A DNA stretch of 64,000 nt from Sanderia malayensis (Eukaryota > Cnidaria > Scyphozoa > Semaeostomeae > Pelagiidae). Shown in pieces: positions 35,626 through 46,283 of this stretch. Both the position numbers and the translations under genes were made by a program. Under the pieces are notes generated by a model that was given only the letters and a program-made list of their open reading frames with translations, was not told the DNA's origin and did no database searches. Every line of letters starts with the position of its first letter. The first letter of the stretch is position 1. The stretch covers positions 1,426,001 through 1,490,000 of the forward strand of contig RQOL01000729.1 in the NCBI GenBank assembly GCA_013076295.1. Reading direction: 5' to 3'.

Positions 35626-36950
35626 AATGCAATGCAATGTAGCCCCATAAAATATATATGTAAATTTGTAATTAGAATTTTTTCCCATTTATCCATATAT
35701 ACTGTATTTACAGACTTGTGAATTTGTATGTTATCTATGTTTGTATGTGTGCATCAAAATGTATGTTATATACAATCCAAATTATTCTTGTGTGTGTGGT
35801 GTGGACTCTTATACGTTTTTTTTGCTGACTTGTTTCATGCCCAAGTCGCTTGTTTTGTTGTATAATTTTCATTTGCAAAGATCAAATTTCTATCTTTCTA
35901 AGCAATTGCATGAACTATTGGCTCTAGTTTTAGCTATTTAATTTGAACATTTAATATTTGTGCCTTTTCGGATTAAAATCTGCAATTAAATGGGTCCTCA
36001 AAAAATAAGAAAGGCGCAATACAGACCATGCCATAGCGATATTGTTTGACCCACGTTGGATATTTCATCCCACAATGCCCTCCTTTGGGTTCTTTTGTTG
36101 TTTTATCGTGTTTAGGCCTTGGCCTAGTCCGCAGCCCGTCTTCAGACAAAATCCCAATGAGTTGCGTGTCTCGCCACATACATATTGATCTTCATTTGTG
36201 CTAAGGAAGCAAAAAAATCGCTTCGAACAACGACGAAGGCAAAGCAAATTTATTGTAAGTAATTTGTACGCTTTTCTACAATGCCTTTGCTGTATATCCT
36301 AGGCCCACGGCCTAAAGTTTGCTGCCAAGATGTTTCTTAGGCCGCAACGCCCCACCCTGAAGGAAAGCTGGACATCTTGTTTTTTGACGATTAAGGATAT
36401 TTCCAGTCGCCATTTTTAATTTAATATCCTTAAATATCGTATTTTTGTTTCGATGTTGTTAAAAATTCGATTTAGGCCCAGCTTATTTTAGATTCGGCCT
36501 AATGCCTGGAGCAACTTCGAAAAATTTTATGATGGATGGCGGCAATATTTGCGAAGTGGTGTCCTTTGTCGATGATCATGCATTCTCGCCGTCATGTTCC
36601 GTTTTCAGTAATTAAGCAATCGCTTCTTATTTATATTGCTTTTAAGCTTATCTAGAGTATTAAGTAGGGAAGTAAATTTAGGCCGATCGTGGCCTAAAGC
36701 AGAGGCCTAAGAATTTCCATTTTGGTTGATGAACACCAAGGCAAAGATCTCGGCGAAGGTATTCGCCATCTTGGAAGAGTTTGCGTGTCATTTTGAAATT
36801 TTGTTTGCGTAATTTTCACTTTCACACACCAGCTGTCACAACCATTAATCTCATGTGTAAAATTACTTGCAATAACAGTGAGGCAAATTTTCACTAGAAA
36901 AATTAATTATCTTGCAGCAAAATAAATTATACCTACAGAAGAAACTCAAC
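35626..36950. other. WDR45 3' flank and upstream region of the C2H2 gene
   Basis: No gene seen. From about 36110 to 36710 the hexamer TAGGCC or its complement GGCCTA occurs roughly ten times, often in pairs (near 36116/36122, 36301/36310 and 36680/36691/36706). CTTGCAG at 36911-36917 may be a splice acceptor for the first coding exon of the next gene. Confidence 0.5.
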
Positions 36951-38358
36951 ATGGCAGAAAAGGCAAATGACAATAACTATTGGCTTCTGGAATGGGAAGA
37001 ACCTGCAGCTAACAACAGCTCTGACGAAGACTCGTCAAATGCCTCTGGAAGGAAGAATGGTAATAAGAATGAATCATCTGATGATGGAAGCTCTGATGGA
37101 AGCTCTGACAGCTCAGAGTTGGAAGAAGGTTCAACATGCACAGAAAGCTCAGAGGAAGAAGATGATTCTAGTGACTCATCTGTAGATGATGCCAATCATT
37201 TTGCTCCGGGAACTGTCCAAGGAACACTAGAAACATCCATAGTTGGAAGTAATATAGTTGGTGGTGATATTGTTGCAGAGGAAATTATAGGTATTTAATA
37301 TTATTCATCACTGTTTGCAATTTAAATATGATTAAATATTAAGTTTGATATTGAACTTAATTTATTTATGGAATCTACTTCAAACATTTTGATATGTTTT
37401 CTTTGCTGATGATTTTAGTTTTTCTAATATTCAAGGTGATGTTCAAGGTAGGCAACCATTTGAGGAAATTATTGGAGAAGAAGTTGTTGGGGACACGGGA
37501 CACGATGAAACGGCTGGCAATGATTCTGAGCTTCTCATAGCAATTGCCGGTGATAGGCAGCCAGCATCAGACAGAAGACAAAATGCAAACTGTGTTGTGC
37601 AGTACATGGAGGCTGGAGGCTATGTTGATGGTGCTGAAATGGATGTAAATGATGTAGCTGGTGAAGAGATTGTGGTCAGGAAGAAGGCATCTAAGAAGAA
37701 GAAGAAGAACCAAAGCAGAGAGCAAGGACGGCCAAAGGGAAAGCTAACCACGGATAAAAAAGGTGGGCAGAAGCGATTACACGAGTGTCCAATATGTGAC
37801 AAGACATTCTCATCAAGAGAAGCCATCAGAACACACATGAAGTTGCACAGTGATCCCGATCTCTTCAGGTGCAAGCTTTGTGATAAGGACTTCAAGTTCA
37901 AGCAAAGTTTACAGCGTCATATGTCCCACCACACAGGCGAGTTCCCGTTTTACTGCAGGATCTGCGGTAAGGGATTTGTTAAGGGAGCCCGTTGTCGAGA
38001 TCACGAAAGGGTTCATTTGAAGGAGCTGGACAAATCCGGGCATGATAAGCCCTCATCAAAGCCTAGGGACAGCAGTAAGAGTGAACGGAAAGCCATGAAA
38101 GAGGTAAAGGGAATACATCTGGATGATGATATGGATGAGATGGATGATGTAGATGATGATTTTGTCGACCATGCAGATGAGAATCCATGGGCACAGAGTG
38201 ACAGTGATAGCAGTCCACCAAAGAAACCAGATGATCTGCAGATTGGGGCGTATGAAGAGATTGAAGCTGGCAGCTCAAAGAATAGCAAGAATTTGGATCG
38301 CAAGAGGAAAAGAAAAAGCAAGTCGCCACTTAAACTGAAGATCAAGATTGGACAATAG
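36951..38358 (+). CDS. Acidic C2H2 zinc-finger protein (three fingers)
   Basis: Two exons, 36951-37290 and 37436-38358, join in phase 1 to give 420 residues. The N-terminus is very acidic and Ser-rich (SSDEDSS, SSEEEDDSSDSS). A Lys-rich stretch (ASKKKKKNQSREQ) precedes three classical fingers from about residue 230: CPICDKTF...H-x3-H, CKLCDKDF...H-x3-H and CRICGKGF...H-x3-H, linked by short DPDLF and TGEFPF linkers. The C-terminus alternates acidic (DDDMDEMDDVDDD) and basic (RKRKRKSKSP) runs. Probably a nuclear DNA- or chromatin-binding protein. I cannot name an orthologue. The start codon is the first ATG after an upstream CTTGCAG acceptor-like site. Confidence 0.88.
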
Positions 38359-38513
38359 AATGTGATTTGTCGTGAAAGAATGATTCAATTAGGACAGTAA
38401 AAAAAGAGATATCAAAGATGAATTTCCAAAGCTTAAGCATGTAAATATTTATAAATTATCATTGGCACACTTCTTTGAACTTCATAGTTTAAAAGTAATG
38501 GTTAAAGATACAC

Positions 38514-38519
38514 AATAAA
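38514..38519 (+). terminator. Polyadenylation signal of the C2H2 gene
   Basis: AATAAA 156 bases after the stop codon, in AT-rich 3' UTR. It is the first canonical signal downstream. Confidence 0.5.
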
Positions 38520-39154
38520 ATACATTAGCAGGCCAAGTTATGGAAACAGAAGGAATATTCCAGTGCAGTGGTTGCACAGCAAAACTGCCACAATAGGAGC
38601 AACAATACTTCTTGGATAATTCTAGTGGTGAAGTATCATGTATGAACCTGTGGCATAGTTTGAACAAGACAGGACAATATCGGCTTAGACTGCAAGTGTA
38701 TAGGTATATTTGTTAACCAATTTTCTTTCTGTAGATTACAGCATAGTAGGTCTAACTTGCATTTATATATCCCCCCTGAACATGTTTTTATTATCCCTGT
38801 TTACACTGAAGGTTGTTCGCTTAATGTTCCTTTGATTTTTTGTCAGTGAAGCTCAAGCTTTTTTAGTTTTGGAGCTCAGCCTGCATTGTTTGACAAACCA
38901 CATTATTATTCACATGTATTAAGGATGTATGTAAAAGTAACAATATAGATTAGATACAGTGTTTAATCTGTTTAATGTCTATTCCAATTATTGCATGCAT
39001 TTGAAGACACTGATGCACAGCAGAAGAAACAATTAATAAAGAATTATTAATTGGACATGTGGATAAATCAAACACTGATCTTTGTGAAAGACTCGGGTAA
39101 GGTTTTTTACTACTATAAAATTAAATTAATTTTATATTGTTTATCAGGGAATTG
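38520..39154. other. Intergenic region between convergent genes
   Basis: About 630 bases of AT-rich DNA between the 3' ends of the C2H2 gene (plus) and ZNF593 (minus). The sequence ATTAATAAAGAATTATTAAT near 39030-39050 is near-palindromic and could supply polyadenylation signals in both directions. No gene seen. Confidence 0.45.
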
Positions 39155-39771
39155 TTACGGTGATTTTAATGACTCATCAGCAGTTGATGCTGTACTGTCC
39201 ATTTGAACTACTCTTTGTAAATTTGGTTCAATTATTTTTGGGCTGACAGTGTATGAACCCATTCCTGCAGCCATTTCTGCTTCTTCTTGTGTATATGGTT
39301 TCTCTTTCAATAGGCGCATCCTATGGTGAAGAAAAAATCCAGAAAATGGTGGTTTCATTGGAAGAGGCAGAATATCTTGCGATTGGAATGGAAGTTAGTT
39401 CATATGGCTTCTCTCTTACCTTCTTTTGTGTACTTTTGATTTTAAGTGGTCCATCAACGCTTTCTGGTTTATACAGTGCTTTCTAAGTGAAATAAAAGCA
39501 ATTCAATAACCCTTAGTAACTATAGATTTATGATAATAATACCATTATTTTATTGATTTATATCCAAAGATACTTACGCGCAGTGGATGCAGTAGAACTG
39601 GCCACCTCCTGGCAAGTCGTTGTCAACTTCTTTGAAGGTAAGTTTTTTGTTGTTCTCCGGTTTCAAATCCTCGTGTATTTGGTCCAGGTCTTTCGTTCTT
39701 CTACGAGTTCGACACTTCTTCTTGAAGTCTTTAATATTCTTGTGCATTCTCTTTTTTCTTAAACGACCCAT
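39155..39771 (-). CDS. ZNF593: ZNF593 (ribosome-biogenesis zinc finger, Bud20 family)
   Basis: Three exons join in phase: 39578-39771, 39420-39482 and 39155-39320 (140 residues; human is 134). The N-terminus [11 protein letters not shown] and DLDQIHEDL match the family. The invariant [10 protein letters not shown] leads into the single C2H2 finger (C61, C64, H77, H83), with exon 2 encoding [16 protein letters not shown]. Then comes the conserved tail [17 protein letters not shown]. Bud20/ZNF593 proteins shuttle with pre-60S ribosomal particles. The start codon lies only 368 bases from the stop codon of the upstream selenoprotein gene on the same strand. Confidence 0.95.
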
Positions 39772-39956
39772 TGCAAGTTGAAAAGGTTTAAAGGGCTAGA
39801 AGAGTTCTTTCCATGAGAATGAAAATTTTGATTAGGCCGCAGCAACACGTGATAAAACAATGGGTCTATAAGGTGGGAGGGATTGCTGGTAGAATTTCCA
39901 TTTCACAGAAAAGATATAATGCAAAAAATAGAATAGAAATCCCCTTTTCATTTTAT

Positions 39957-40015
39957 CTGTTAAGAATATCGTATCATAGGCCAGAAATTGATTCCCTATA
40001 ATAGTCATAAAACAG
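39957..40015 (-). promoter_or_regulatory. SECIS element candidate, 3' UTR of SelU-A
   Basis: On the minus strand: CTGTT (pairs with AACAG at the far end), then core ATGA (plus 40005-40008), eleven bases, AA, twenty bases, then CGAT (plus 39968-39971). This fits the type-I consensus ATGA-N10-12-AA-N18-27-NGAN. Between the cores, TATTATAGG pairs with CCTATGATA (nine pairs, one G-U), leaving a 14-base apical loop beginning GAA. The core is about 130 bases after the stop codon and downstream of the in-frame TGA, as required for selenocysteine insertion. Confidence 0.75.
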
Positions 40016-40138
40016 CTAAAATGTTGGAACATTGTAAACCACATGTATTATATTGTAATAATCACTATTTCTCTATGATAAAAATATCTTCTCTGTGGTC
40101 TATTTAAAAAATTATTTTCATTTCAAATCTATAGTCAT

Positions 40139-41050
40139 CTAGTCCTTCTTAGCAGCTATTTCCCTAGCTGCCTCCAGTACTTCTTTTTTATCAGCATGAT
40201 CTCCAAATTCTTTCTCTGCATAAAAATATACTATTCCTTTCTCTTTGCTTACAGCTGCAAGACCACCAAGAATTCTTCCTTCACCTTCCATGTTGCCATT
40301 CATGCCATGACGTTTGGCTTGAATAAAATTACGCCAAACTCCAATGCGAAAAAAGCCTGCAGAAAAATTGCAGAGTTTACAAATATTGTTCCATCAAAAT
40401 ATAGAATGGATGAGAAAATTGGTGTGGAAGGGTATCTTATCAAAGCTTACCAGAAAGTCCCATTCGCCTAACTGTTGGTCCATAAAATGTTCTCTATGTA
40501 AATCAGATAAATGAAAAACATTATAGATAGTAACACCTAAATGAAAGAATTAATTGTAAAATCTATGAGCATACCTCTTTGTCAAGATATAGCGGACCTT
40601 TGAAAAAGCCTTTGAACTCTTCACTTCCTAAAGTTTCATGAACAATGCCAACCAGCTGGACGCCAAGGTCGTCAAGCTCAGGTTTCAGAGAGGAAAGCAA
40701 GGTTGCTTCCTTGAATAAAAACAAAATTGTCACATTTGATTGTTTGCAGAGAGACAGCTGATGAAATGGCTGAGGCAAAACAGTGAAAGCAAATATTTGC
40801 ACAAATGTACCTCTCTGCACAACTGTCATCCTGGCCGTCGTACAATCATGATTATTGCACCTTTACCCTTCCAGATATCACTCCCGAAAAGTTGTCTTTC
40901 CGATCCGTCTAATGCAGTTAGTTTTGCATTGGCAATATGACTCAATGAAGGCGCTGGTGTATTTTTGTACCAATTGACATTTGCAACCCCGATAAGAGCA
41001 GCCACTGCAACACCGGCTCCAAGTAACCAACCCATCAGTCTTCTTCTCAT
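40139..41050 (-). CDS. SELENOU: Selenoprotein U (PRXL2/FAM213 family), copy A
   Basis: Four exons join in phase: 40811-41050, 40575-40709, 40451-40493 and 40139-40356, giving 211 residues if the in-frame TGA at 40826-40828 is read as selenocysteine (residue 75). The motif is RRPG-U-QLCRE, where mammalian PRXL2A has Cys in a CxxC redox motif. Downstream coding continues intact through SSLKPELDDLGVQLVGIV, TFYGPTVRRMG, RIGVWRNFIQAKRHG, NMEGEGRILGGL and EKEFGDHAD. The N-terminus has a hydrophobic segment (WLLGAGVAVAALIGVANV), a likely membrane anchor or signal. The family is peroxiredoxin-like, thioredoxin-fold redox proteins; Sec forms are called SelU. The conserved reading frame on both sides of the TGA, a second copy with the same TGA, and a downstream SECIS argue strongly against a pseudogene. 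Confidence 0.92.
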
Positions 41051-41162
41051 TAATTCACCTATGCAAAACAGCGAATGTATTACAAATCATAGCTAACATG
41101 GTGAAAATAAACTGGACCTGATGATGGACCATCGCCTGATAATGTTTATTATTGATATTTTG

Positions 41163-43123
41163 ACCGATCGACCTCCAGTTTGGGACTAGTTTCGGACTAG
41201 TTTAGGACTAGTTTGGGACTAGTTTGGGACTATTTGCGCGGCTATATTATCAAAACTAAAGGCAATAAATCGCTTCAAATTGCATATATACAACATTCAG
41301 GCATGTAGAAAACAACCTTACTTTTATTGAATCATTTCCGTATGTTTTTCTTGTAAAAAACCTCTTCTCACAAGGGCCTATTTTCGTAAACAATTGACAC
41401 TGCGATGACAAAGTGCGTTGTATGTAAGTCTACTTTTTACCCCCTGGATGGGATAATGAATTTTCAATGCCATATTAATAAAATGTAGCTCTCCACGGTA
41501 TGGTCATAAATTTTTGGCCGCTCTACTTTATTTCTTTCCTATGAAATTTTAACTCTGAAAACGACTCAGCCAGGAAAAAAGTGCTTCGCGTGTAAGTCTA
41601 CTTTTTACCCCCTGGATGAGATAATGAATTTTTAATACCATATTAGTAAAATATAGTTCTCCACGGTGTGGTCATAAATTTTTGGCCGCTCTACTTTATT
41701 TCTTTCCTATGAAATTTTAACTCTGAAAACGACTCAGCCAGGAAAAAAGTGCTTCGCATGTAAGTCTACTTTTTACCCCCTGGATGAGATAATAAATTGT
41801 TAATGACATGTTAATAAAATACAACCCTCCAGGGCCCCGTCATAAGTTTTTGGTAGCTCTATCTCGCGTATTTCTAAGAAGACATAACTTTAAGGATGAA
41901 TCGCATGGAGAAAACGATATTGCCAAAATTATCTCATCCAGGGGGTAAAAAGCAAATGCACATAGAGAGCACTTTGTCATGTGACCATTGGAAATGTTTC
42001 CACTTAAGCCGTGGCTGAGTGGTTCTCAGCGATCAAATTTCTAAGAAATACGCAAGATAGAGTTGTCAAACAATTATGACCGCATCGTCCAGGGCTATAT
42101 TTTATTAATCCGTCAGTAAAATTTTGATTTCTCATCCAGGGGGTAAAAAGTAGACTTACATGTGAAGCAATTTGTTCGTGGCTGAGTCGTTTTCAGAGAT
42201 AAAATTCTTTAACAAATACGCAAGATAGAGCTCCCAAAATTTTATGACCACACCGTGGAGAACTATATTTTACTAATATGGTATTAAAAATTCATTATCT
42301 CATCCAGGGGGTAAAAAGTAGACTTACATGCGAAGCACTTTTTTCCTGGCTGAGTCGTTTTCAGAGTTAAAATTTCATAGGAAAAAAATAAAGTAGAGCG
42401 GCCAAAAATTTATGACCATACCGTGGAGAGCTACATTTTATCAATGTGGCATTAAAAGTTCATTATCTCATCTAGGGGGTAAAAAGTAGACTTACATACA
42501 ACGCACTTTGTCACCTGACACTTAGAAATTTTTCCACTCAAACCGTGGCTGAGTCGTTTTCAGAGATAAAATTTTTAAAGAAATACGCAGGTTAGAGCTC
42601 CCAAAAATTTATGACCACACCGTGGAGAACTATATTTTACTAATATGGTATTAAAAATTCATTATCTCATCCAGGGGGTAAAAAGTAGACTTACATGCGA
42701 AGCACTTTTTTCCTGGCTGAGTCGTTTTCAGAGTTAAAATTTCATAGGAAAGAAATAAAGTAGAGCGGCCAAAAATTTATGACCATACCGTGGAGAGCTA
42801 CATTTTATCAATATGGCATTAAAAGTTCATTATCTTATCCAGGGGGTAAAAAGTAGACTTACATACAACGCACTTTGTCATCGCAGTGTCAATTGTTTAC
42901 GAAAATAGGCCATTGTGAGAAGAGGTTTTTTACAAGAAAAACATACGGAAATGATTCAATAAAAGTAAGGTTGTTTTCTACATGCCTGAATGTTGTATAT
43001 ATGCAATTTGGAGCGATTTATTGCATTTAGTTTTGATAATATAGCCGCGCAAATAGTCCCAAACTAGTCCGAAACTAGTCCTAAACTAGTCCGAAACTAG
43101 TCCCAAACTGGAGGTCGATCGGT
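41163..43123. mobile_element. 1.96-kb foldback transposon with 9-bp target duplication (Mutator-like)
   Basis: Starts ACCGATCGACCTCCAGTTTG and ends with its exact complement. The 9-base GATATTTTG flanks both sides (41154-41162 and 43124-43132). The arms pair for about 290 bases, including repeated GGGACTAGTTT words and an AAATCGCTTCAAATTGCAT stretch. Inside are nine copies of a CTACTTTTTACCCCCTGG motif, three forward in the left half and six reversed in the right half. No ORF. Nine-base duplication plus long inverted ends fits a non-autonomous Mutator-like or foldback element. Unit B of the SelU duplication has the uninterrupted site (ATTGATATTTTGTTGTTG, about 44608). Confidence 0.9.
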
Positions 43124-43471
43124 GATATTTTGTTGTTGTTAGGCCATGCCATCTCCTCGATAATCATCAGCAATTTTGGATGGGCATATTAATCAAAATG
43201 AGATGAGGAATCACCTAGCTATAAATGGCAGCGTTATTTAATTCCTTAAGCTAACAGAGGCACTAAAAGTAAAAAGCATACCTTCAATGCGAGTAATTCA
43301 TGCTGAAAAGGACACCGCAGGAGCAGGACTTCACAAGCCAAGCCTGGCCAAAGCAACACGTGATAAAACAATGGGTGTGGGTCTATAAGGTGGGGGGGAT
43401 TGCTGGTAGAAATTCCATTTCACAGAAAAAATAATGCAAAAAATAGAATAGAAATCCCCTTTTCATTTTAT

Positions 43472-43530
43472 CTGTTAAGAATATCGTATCATAGGCCAGA
43501 AATTGATTCCCTATAATAGTCATAAAACAG
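43472..43530 (-). promoter_or_regulatory. SECIS element candidate, 3' UTR of SelU-B
   Basis: Identical over all 59 bases to the SECIS candidate of copy A, including the ATGA and CGAT cores, the nine-pair helix and the AA of the apical loop. Position relative to the stop codon is the same. Because the flanks are also very similar, identity alone does not prove selection. Confidence 0.75.
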
Positions 43531-43652
43531 CTAAAATGTTGGAACATTGTAAACTATGTATTATATTGTAATTAATTACTATTTCTCTATGATAAAAACA
43601 TCTTCTATATGGTCTATTTAAAAAATTATTTTCATTTCAAATCTATAGTCAT

Positions 43653-44492
43653 CTAGTCCTTCTTAGCAGCTATTTTCCTAGCTGCCTCCTGTACATCTTC
43701 CTTATCAGCATGATCTCCAAATTCTTTCTCTGCATAAAAATATACTATTCCTTTCTCTTTGCTTACAGCTGCAAGACCACCAAGAATTCTTCCTTCACCT
43801 TCCATGTTGCCACTCACCCCATGACGCTTGGCTTGAATAAAATTACGCCAAACTCCAATGCGAAAAAAGGCTGCAGAAAAATTGTAATCGAGTTCACAAA
43901 TATTTTCTAATAGCATCATTATATAGAATGGGTGTGAAAATTGGTGTGGAAGGATATGAAAGCTTACCAGAAAGTCCCATCCACCTAAGTGTTGGTCCAT
44001 AAAATGTTCTCTAAGTAAATCAGAAAAATGAAAAAACACTGTAGATAGTAACACTCAAATTGCAAAATGAAAAGATTAATTGTAAAAACTATGGGTTTAC
44101 CTCTTTGTCAAGATATAGTGGACCTTTGAAATAGTCTTTGAACTCTTCATTTCCTAAAGTTTCATGAACAATGCCAACCAGCTGGACGCCAAGGTCGTCA
44201 AGTTCAGGTTTCAGAGAGGAGAGCAAGGTTGCTTCCTTGAATAAGAACAAAATTGCCACATTTGATTGTTTGCAGAAAGACAGCTGATGAAATGGCTGAG
44301 GCAAAACAGTGAAAGCAAATATTTGCACAAACATACCTCTCTGCACAATCGTCATCCTGGCCGTCGTACAATCATGATAATTGCACCTTTCTCCTTCCAG
44401 ATATCACTCCCGAGAAGTTTTCTTTCCGATCCGTCTAATGCAGTTAGTTCTGCATTGGCAATATGACTCAATGAAGGCGCTGGTGTATCCAT
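43653..44492 (-). CDS. SELENOU: Selenoprotein U (PRXL2/FAM213 family), copy B, N-terminally shortened
   Basis: Four exons in phase: 44337-44492, 44101-44235, 43968-44010 and 43653-43870, giving 183 residues with the TGA at 44352-44354 read as selenocysteine (residue 47; motif RRPG-U-RLCRE). Compared with copy A, a deletion has removed the N-terminal hydrophobic anchor and joined the beginning to MDTPAPSLSHIANAE, while the original ATG has become AAG. The rest of the protein is intact with a modest number of substitutions (for example EEFKDYF for EEFKGFF and HGVSGN for HGMNGN). It may thus be soluble or cytosolic while copy A is membrane-linked. Splice sites and the SECIS are retained, so it is probably functional, but it could also be an early pseudogene. 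Confidence 0.87.
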
Positions 44493-44905
44493 CTGTCTTC
44501 TTCTCTTAAATTAACCTATGCAAAACAGCAAAGATATTACAAATCACAGCTAACATGGTGAAAATAAAGTGGACCTGGTGGACCATTGCCTGATGATGTT
44601 TATGATTGATATTTTGTTGTTGTTAGGCCATGCCATCTCCTCGATAATCATCAACAATTTTGGATGGGCATATTAATCAAAATGAGATAAGGAATCATCT
44701 AGCTATAAATGACAGCATTATTTAATTGCTTAAGCTAACGGAGGTACTAAAAATAAAAAGCATACCTTCAATGTGAGTTATTCATGCTGAAAAGCATTAA
44801 ATCTTGGAACATTCATTGGCAACTATAACTTCATTTTGCAATTGCATGCAGCTATAATAAGTCGTCCGGACAAGGACACAGCAGGAACAGGACTTTGTAC
44901 TTGGT

Positions 44906-46283
44906 TATGCCGCTAATCAGAATTGTTTATGAAACAAAAGAAATTAAATACATAAGTTTCATTGGATAAATAAGACAATGGCTAATGAATATTGTCCAAT
45001 GGGGTTCGTTGTAGTCACTGGGTGTCGGGAACTTCCTTTTCTCAAAGCGCGTGATTTTGAACAAGACGAAGCCATTATAAATTTACAAAGATGGCCACTG
45101 CCTGATTGCCTAATCATTCTACGATTGATGGATGATATTTGCTTACATTTGTTTGCTCATTTATTGGAATAGTACTGATTGATCTTCGAATTCCAATCTG
45201 GTTAATGTAATTTTTGTTTTTGTTGAATACTATGAGATTTTGTGTTGTGAAGATGCGGAGAATTGGCTTACAAGTTCGTGGATTCAACGCGTGTCACTTT
45301 GCAGAATTCTGAGTACAAAAGCGGGAGTTTCAATTCTCATCCTTCCATGTTTTTCTATCATCACCGAAGAATCTTGCGATAATTGCAGTCTTCGAACTAG
45401 CTATCATTTATGACATATTGCCACGAAATGGTATTGATGCTTTAAACATGGCTTTATGATTTCTGAGAAGAATAAATGAGTTTAGAATAAAGGTAAATAT
45501 AGTCTTTTATGTGGTTTTTCGCAAAATGGAGACGACATTTGATCAGTTTTAGGCCGTCTTGCGGACCAGGACAATTAGAAATCAGCGACAGGGGATAATA
45601 AAGGGTGCTGTTTTAATTCATTCTCACGACAATGGGTCTTTAATCATTGGTCATACTCTTGTTAAAAACAAGTGTGATTTCTTCGTCCCTTTTCATGACG
45701 ATAACCTTGTGCATTTCAAAAATCCGACCAGCTTCTATTATTTTAGGCCACGTTTCACAGAATTTGCATGCTCTATTAACAAGCATTGTGCCCTTGAACT
45801 TATGAGATTTTGAGGAATGTCATTTCCAAAAAAATGCAACGTACAATGTGTTAGTTATTTTATATTCCGGATACTGCACTATACCTCATTCACATCGTAT
45901 ATATTTGCAGTTTCATTTGTACAAATGTAAATGACAGGGGTTGGAAAATAAACACTTTTATAAAATTAAGGTTTTGAGCATGTAAACAATGCTATGATTT
46001 ACCCAAAAGGGTATCATCAACCTGATTTGTCTCCCTCCCACCTTTATGTCGGTAACAGTCGGACTGCAACAAGGGACAAGCCTTGAAGATTCATGTTATT
46101 GTCATTAAAAGAGAGACCTTTCTATTGAATTTAATCAGTTTGTCCAGTATGACAATGTTTTAGGGATTAATCAACTGATTTTTCATGCAAATAGTCATCA
46201 GTCTTTACTGTCAATTGCATATAGTTGGCCAACTTGAACGTGGTATCTTTTCCCTTCAGCTTATCATATCACACACATTCACT
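44906..46283. other. Intergenic region upstream of LIN54
   Basis: No gene, RNA or clear mobile element recognised. Short open frames on the plus strand (for example 45559-45813) lack splice partners or motifs. The 3' part should contain the LIN54 promoter. Confidence 0.5.

Larger units (their letters stand above)
39839..43305. repeat. Tandem segmental duplication, unit A (SelU-A)
   Basis: The segment from GCAACACGTGATAAAACAAT to about 43305 is repeated as unit B (43353 to about 44905), covering the SelU gene, its SECIS and its upstream region. Unit A additionally contains the foldback transposon at 41163-43123; unit B has a stretch near 44800-44875 that unit A lacks. Confidence 0.9.
43353..44905. 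repeat. Tandem segmental duplication, unit B (SelU-B)
   Basis: Second unit of the SelU duplication, same orientation as unit A, highly similar in exons, introns and 3' UTR. It lacks the foldback transposon and carries a deletion in the first coding exon. Confidence 0.9.

Noticed and set aside
38013..38345. 110-codon minus-strand ORF, Ser/Leu-rich
   Set aside because: Antisense shadow of the C2H2 protein's acidic and basic runs.
39253..39486. Plus-strand ORF with a signal-peptide-like start ([16 protein letters not shown])
   Set aside because: It overlaps two ZNF593 exons on the opposite strand, which have strong family support; no partner exons found.
40826..40828. In-frame stop codon marking SelU-A as a pseudogene
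   Set aside because: TGA is at the known Sec position, the downstream frame and splice sites are intact, copy B has the same codon, and a SECIS-like hairpin follows.
46185..46283. Upstream extension of LIN54 from an earlier in-frame codon
   Set aside because: The extension (QIVISLYCQLHIVGQ) begins with an ATG at 46185 but reads like UTR; the ATG at 46284 starts an acidic Ser-rich sequence typical for the family.
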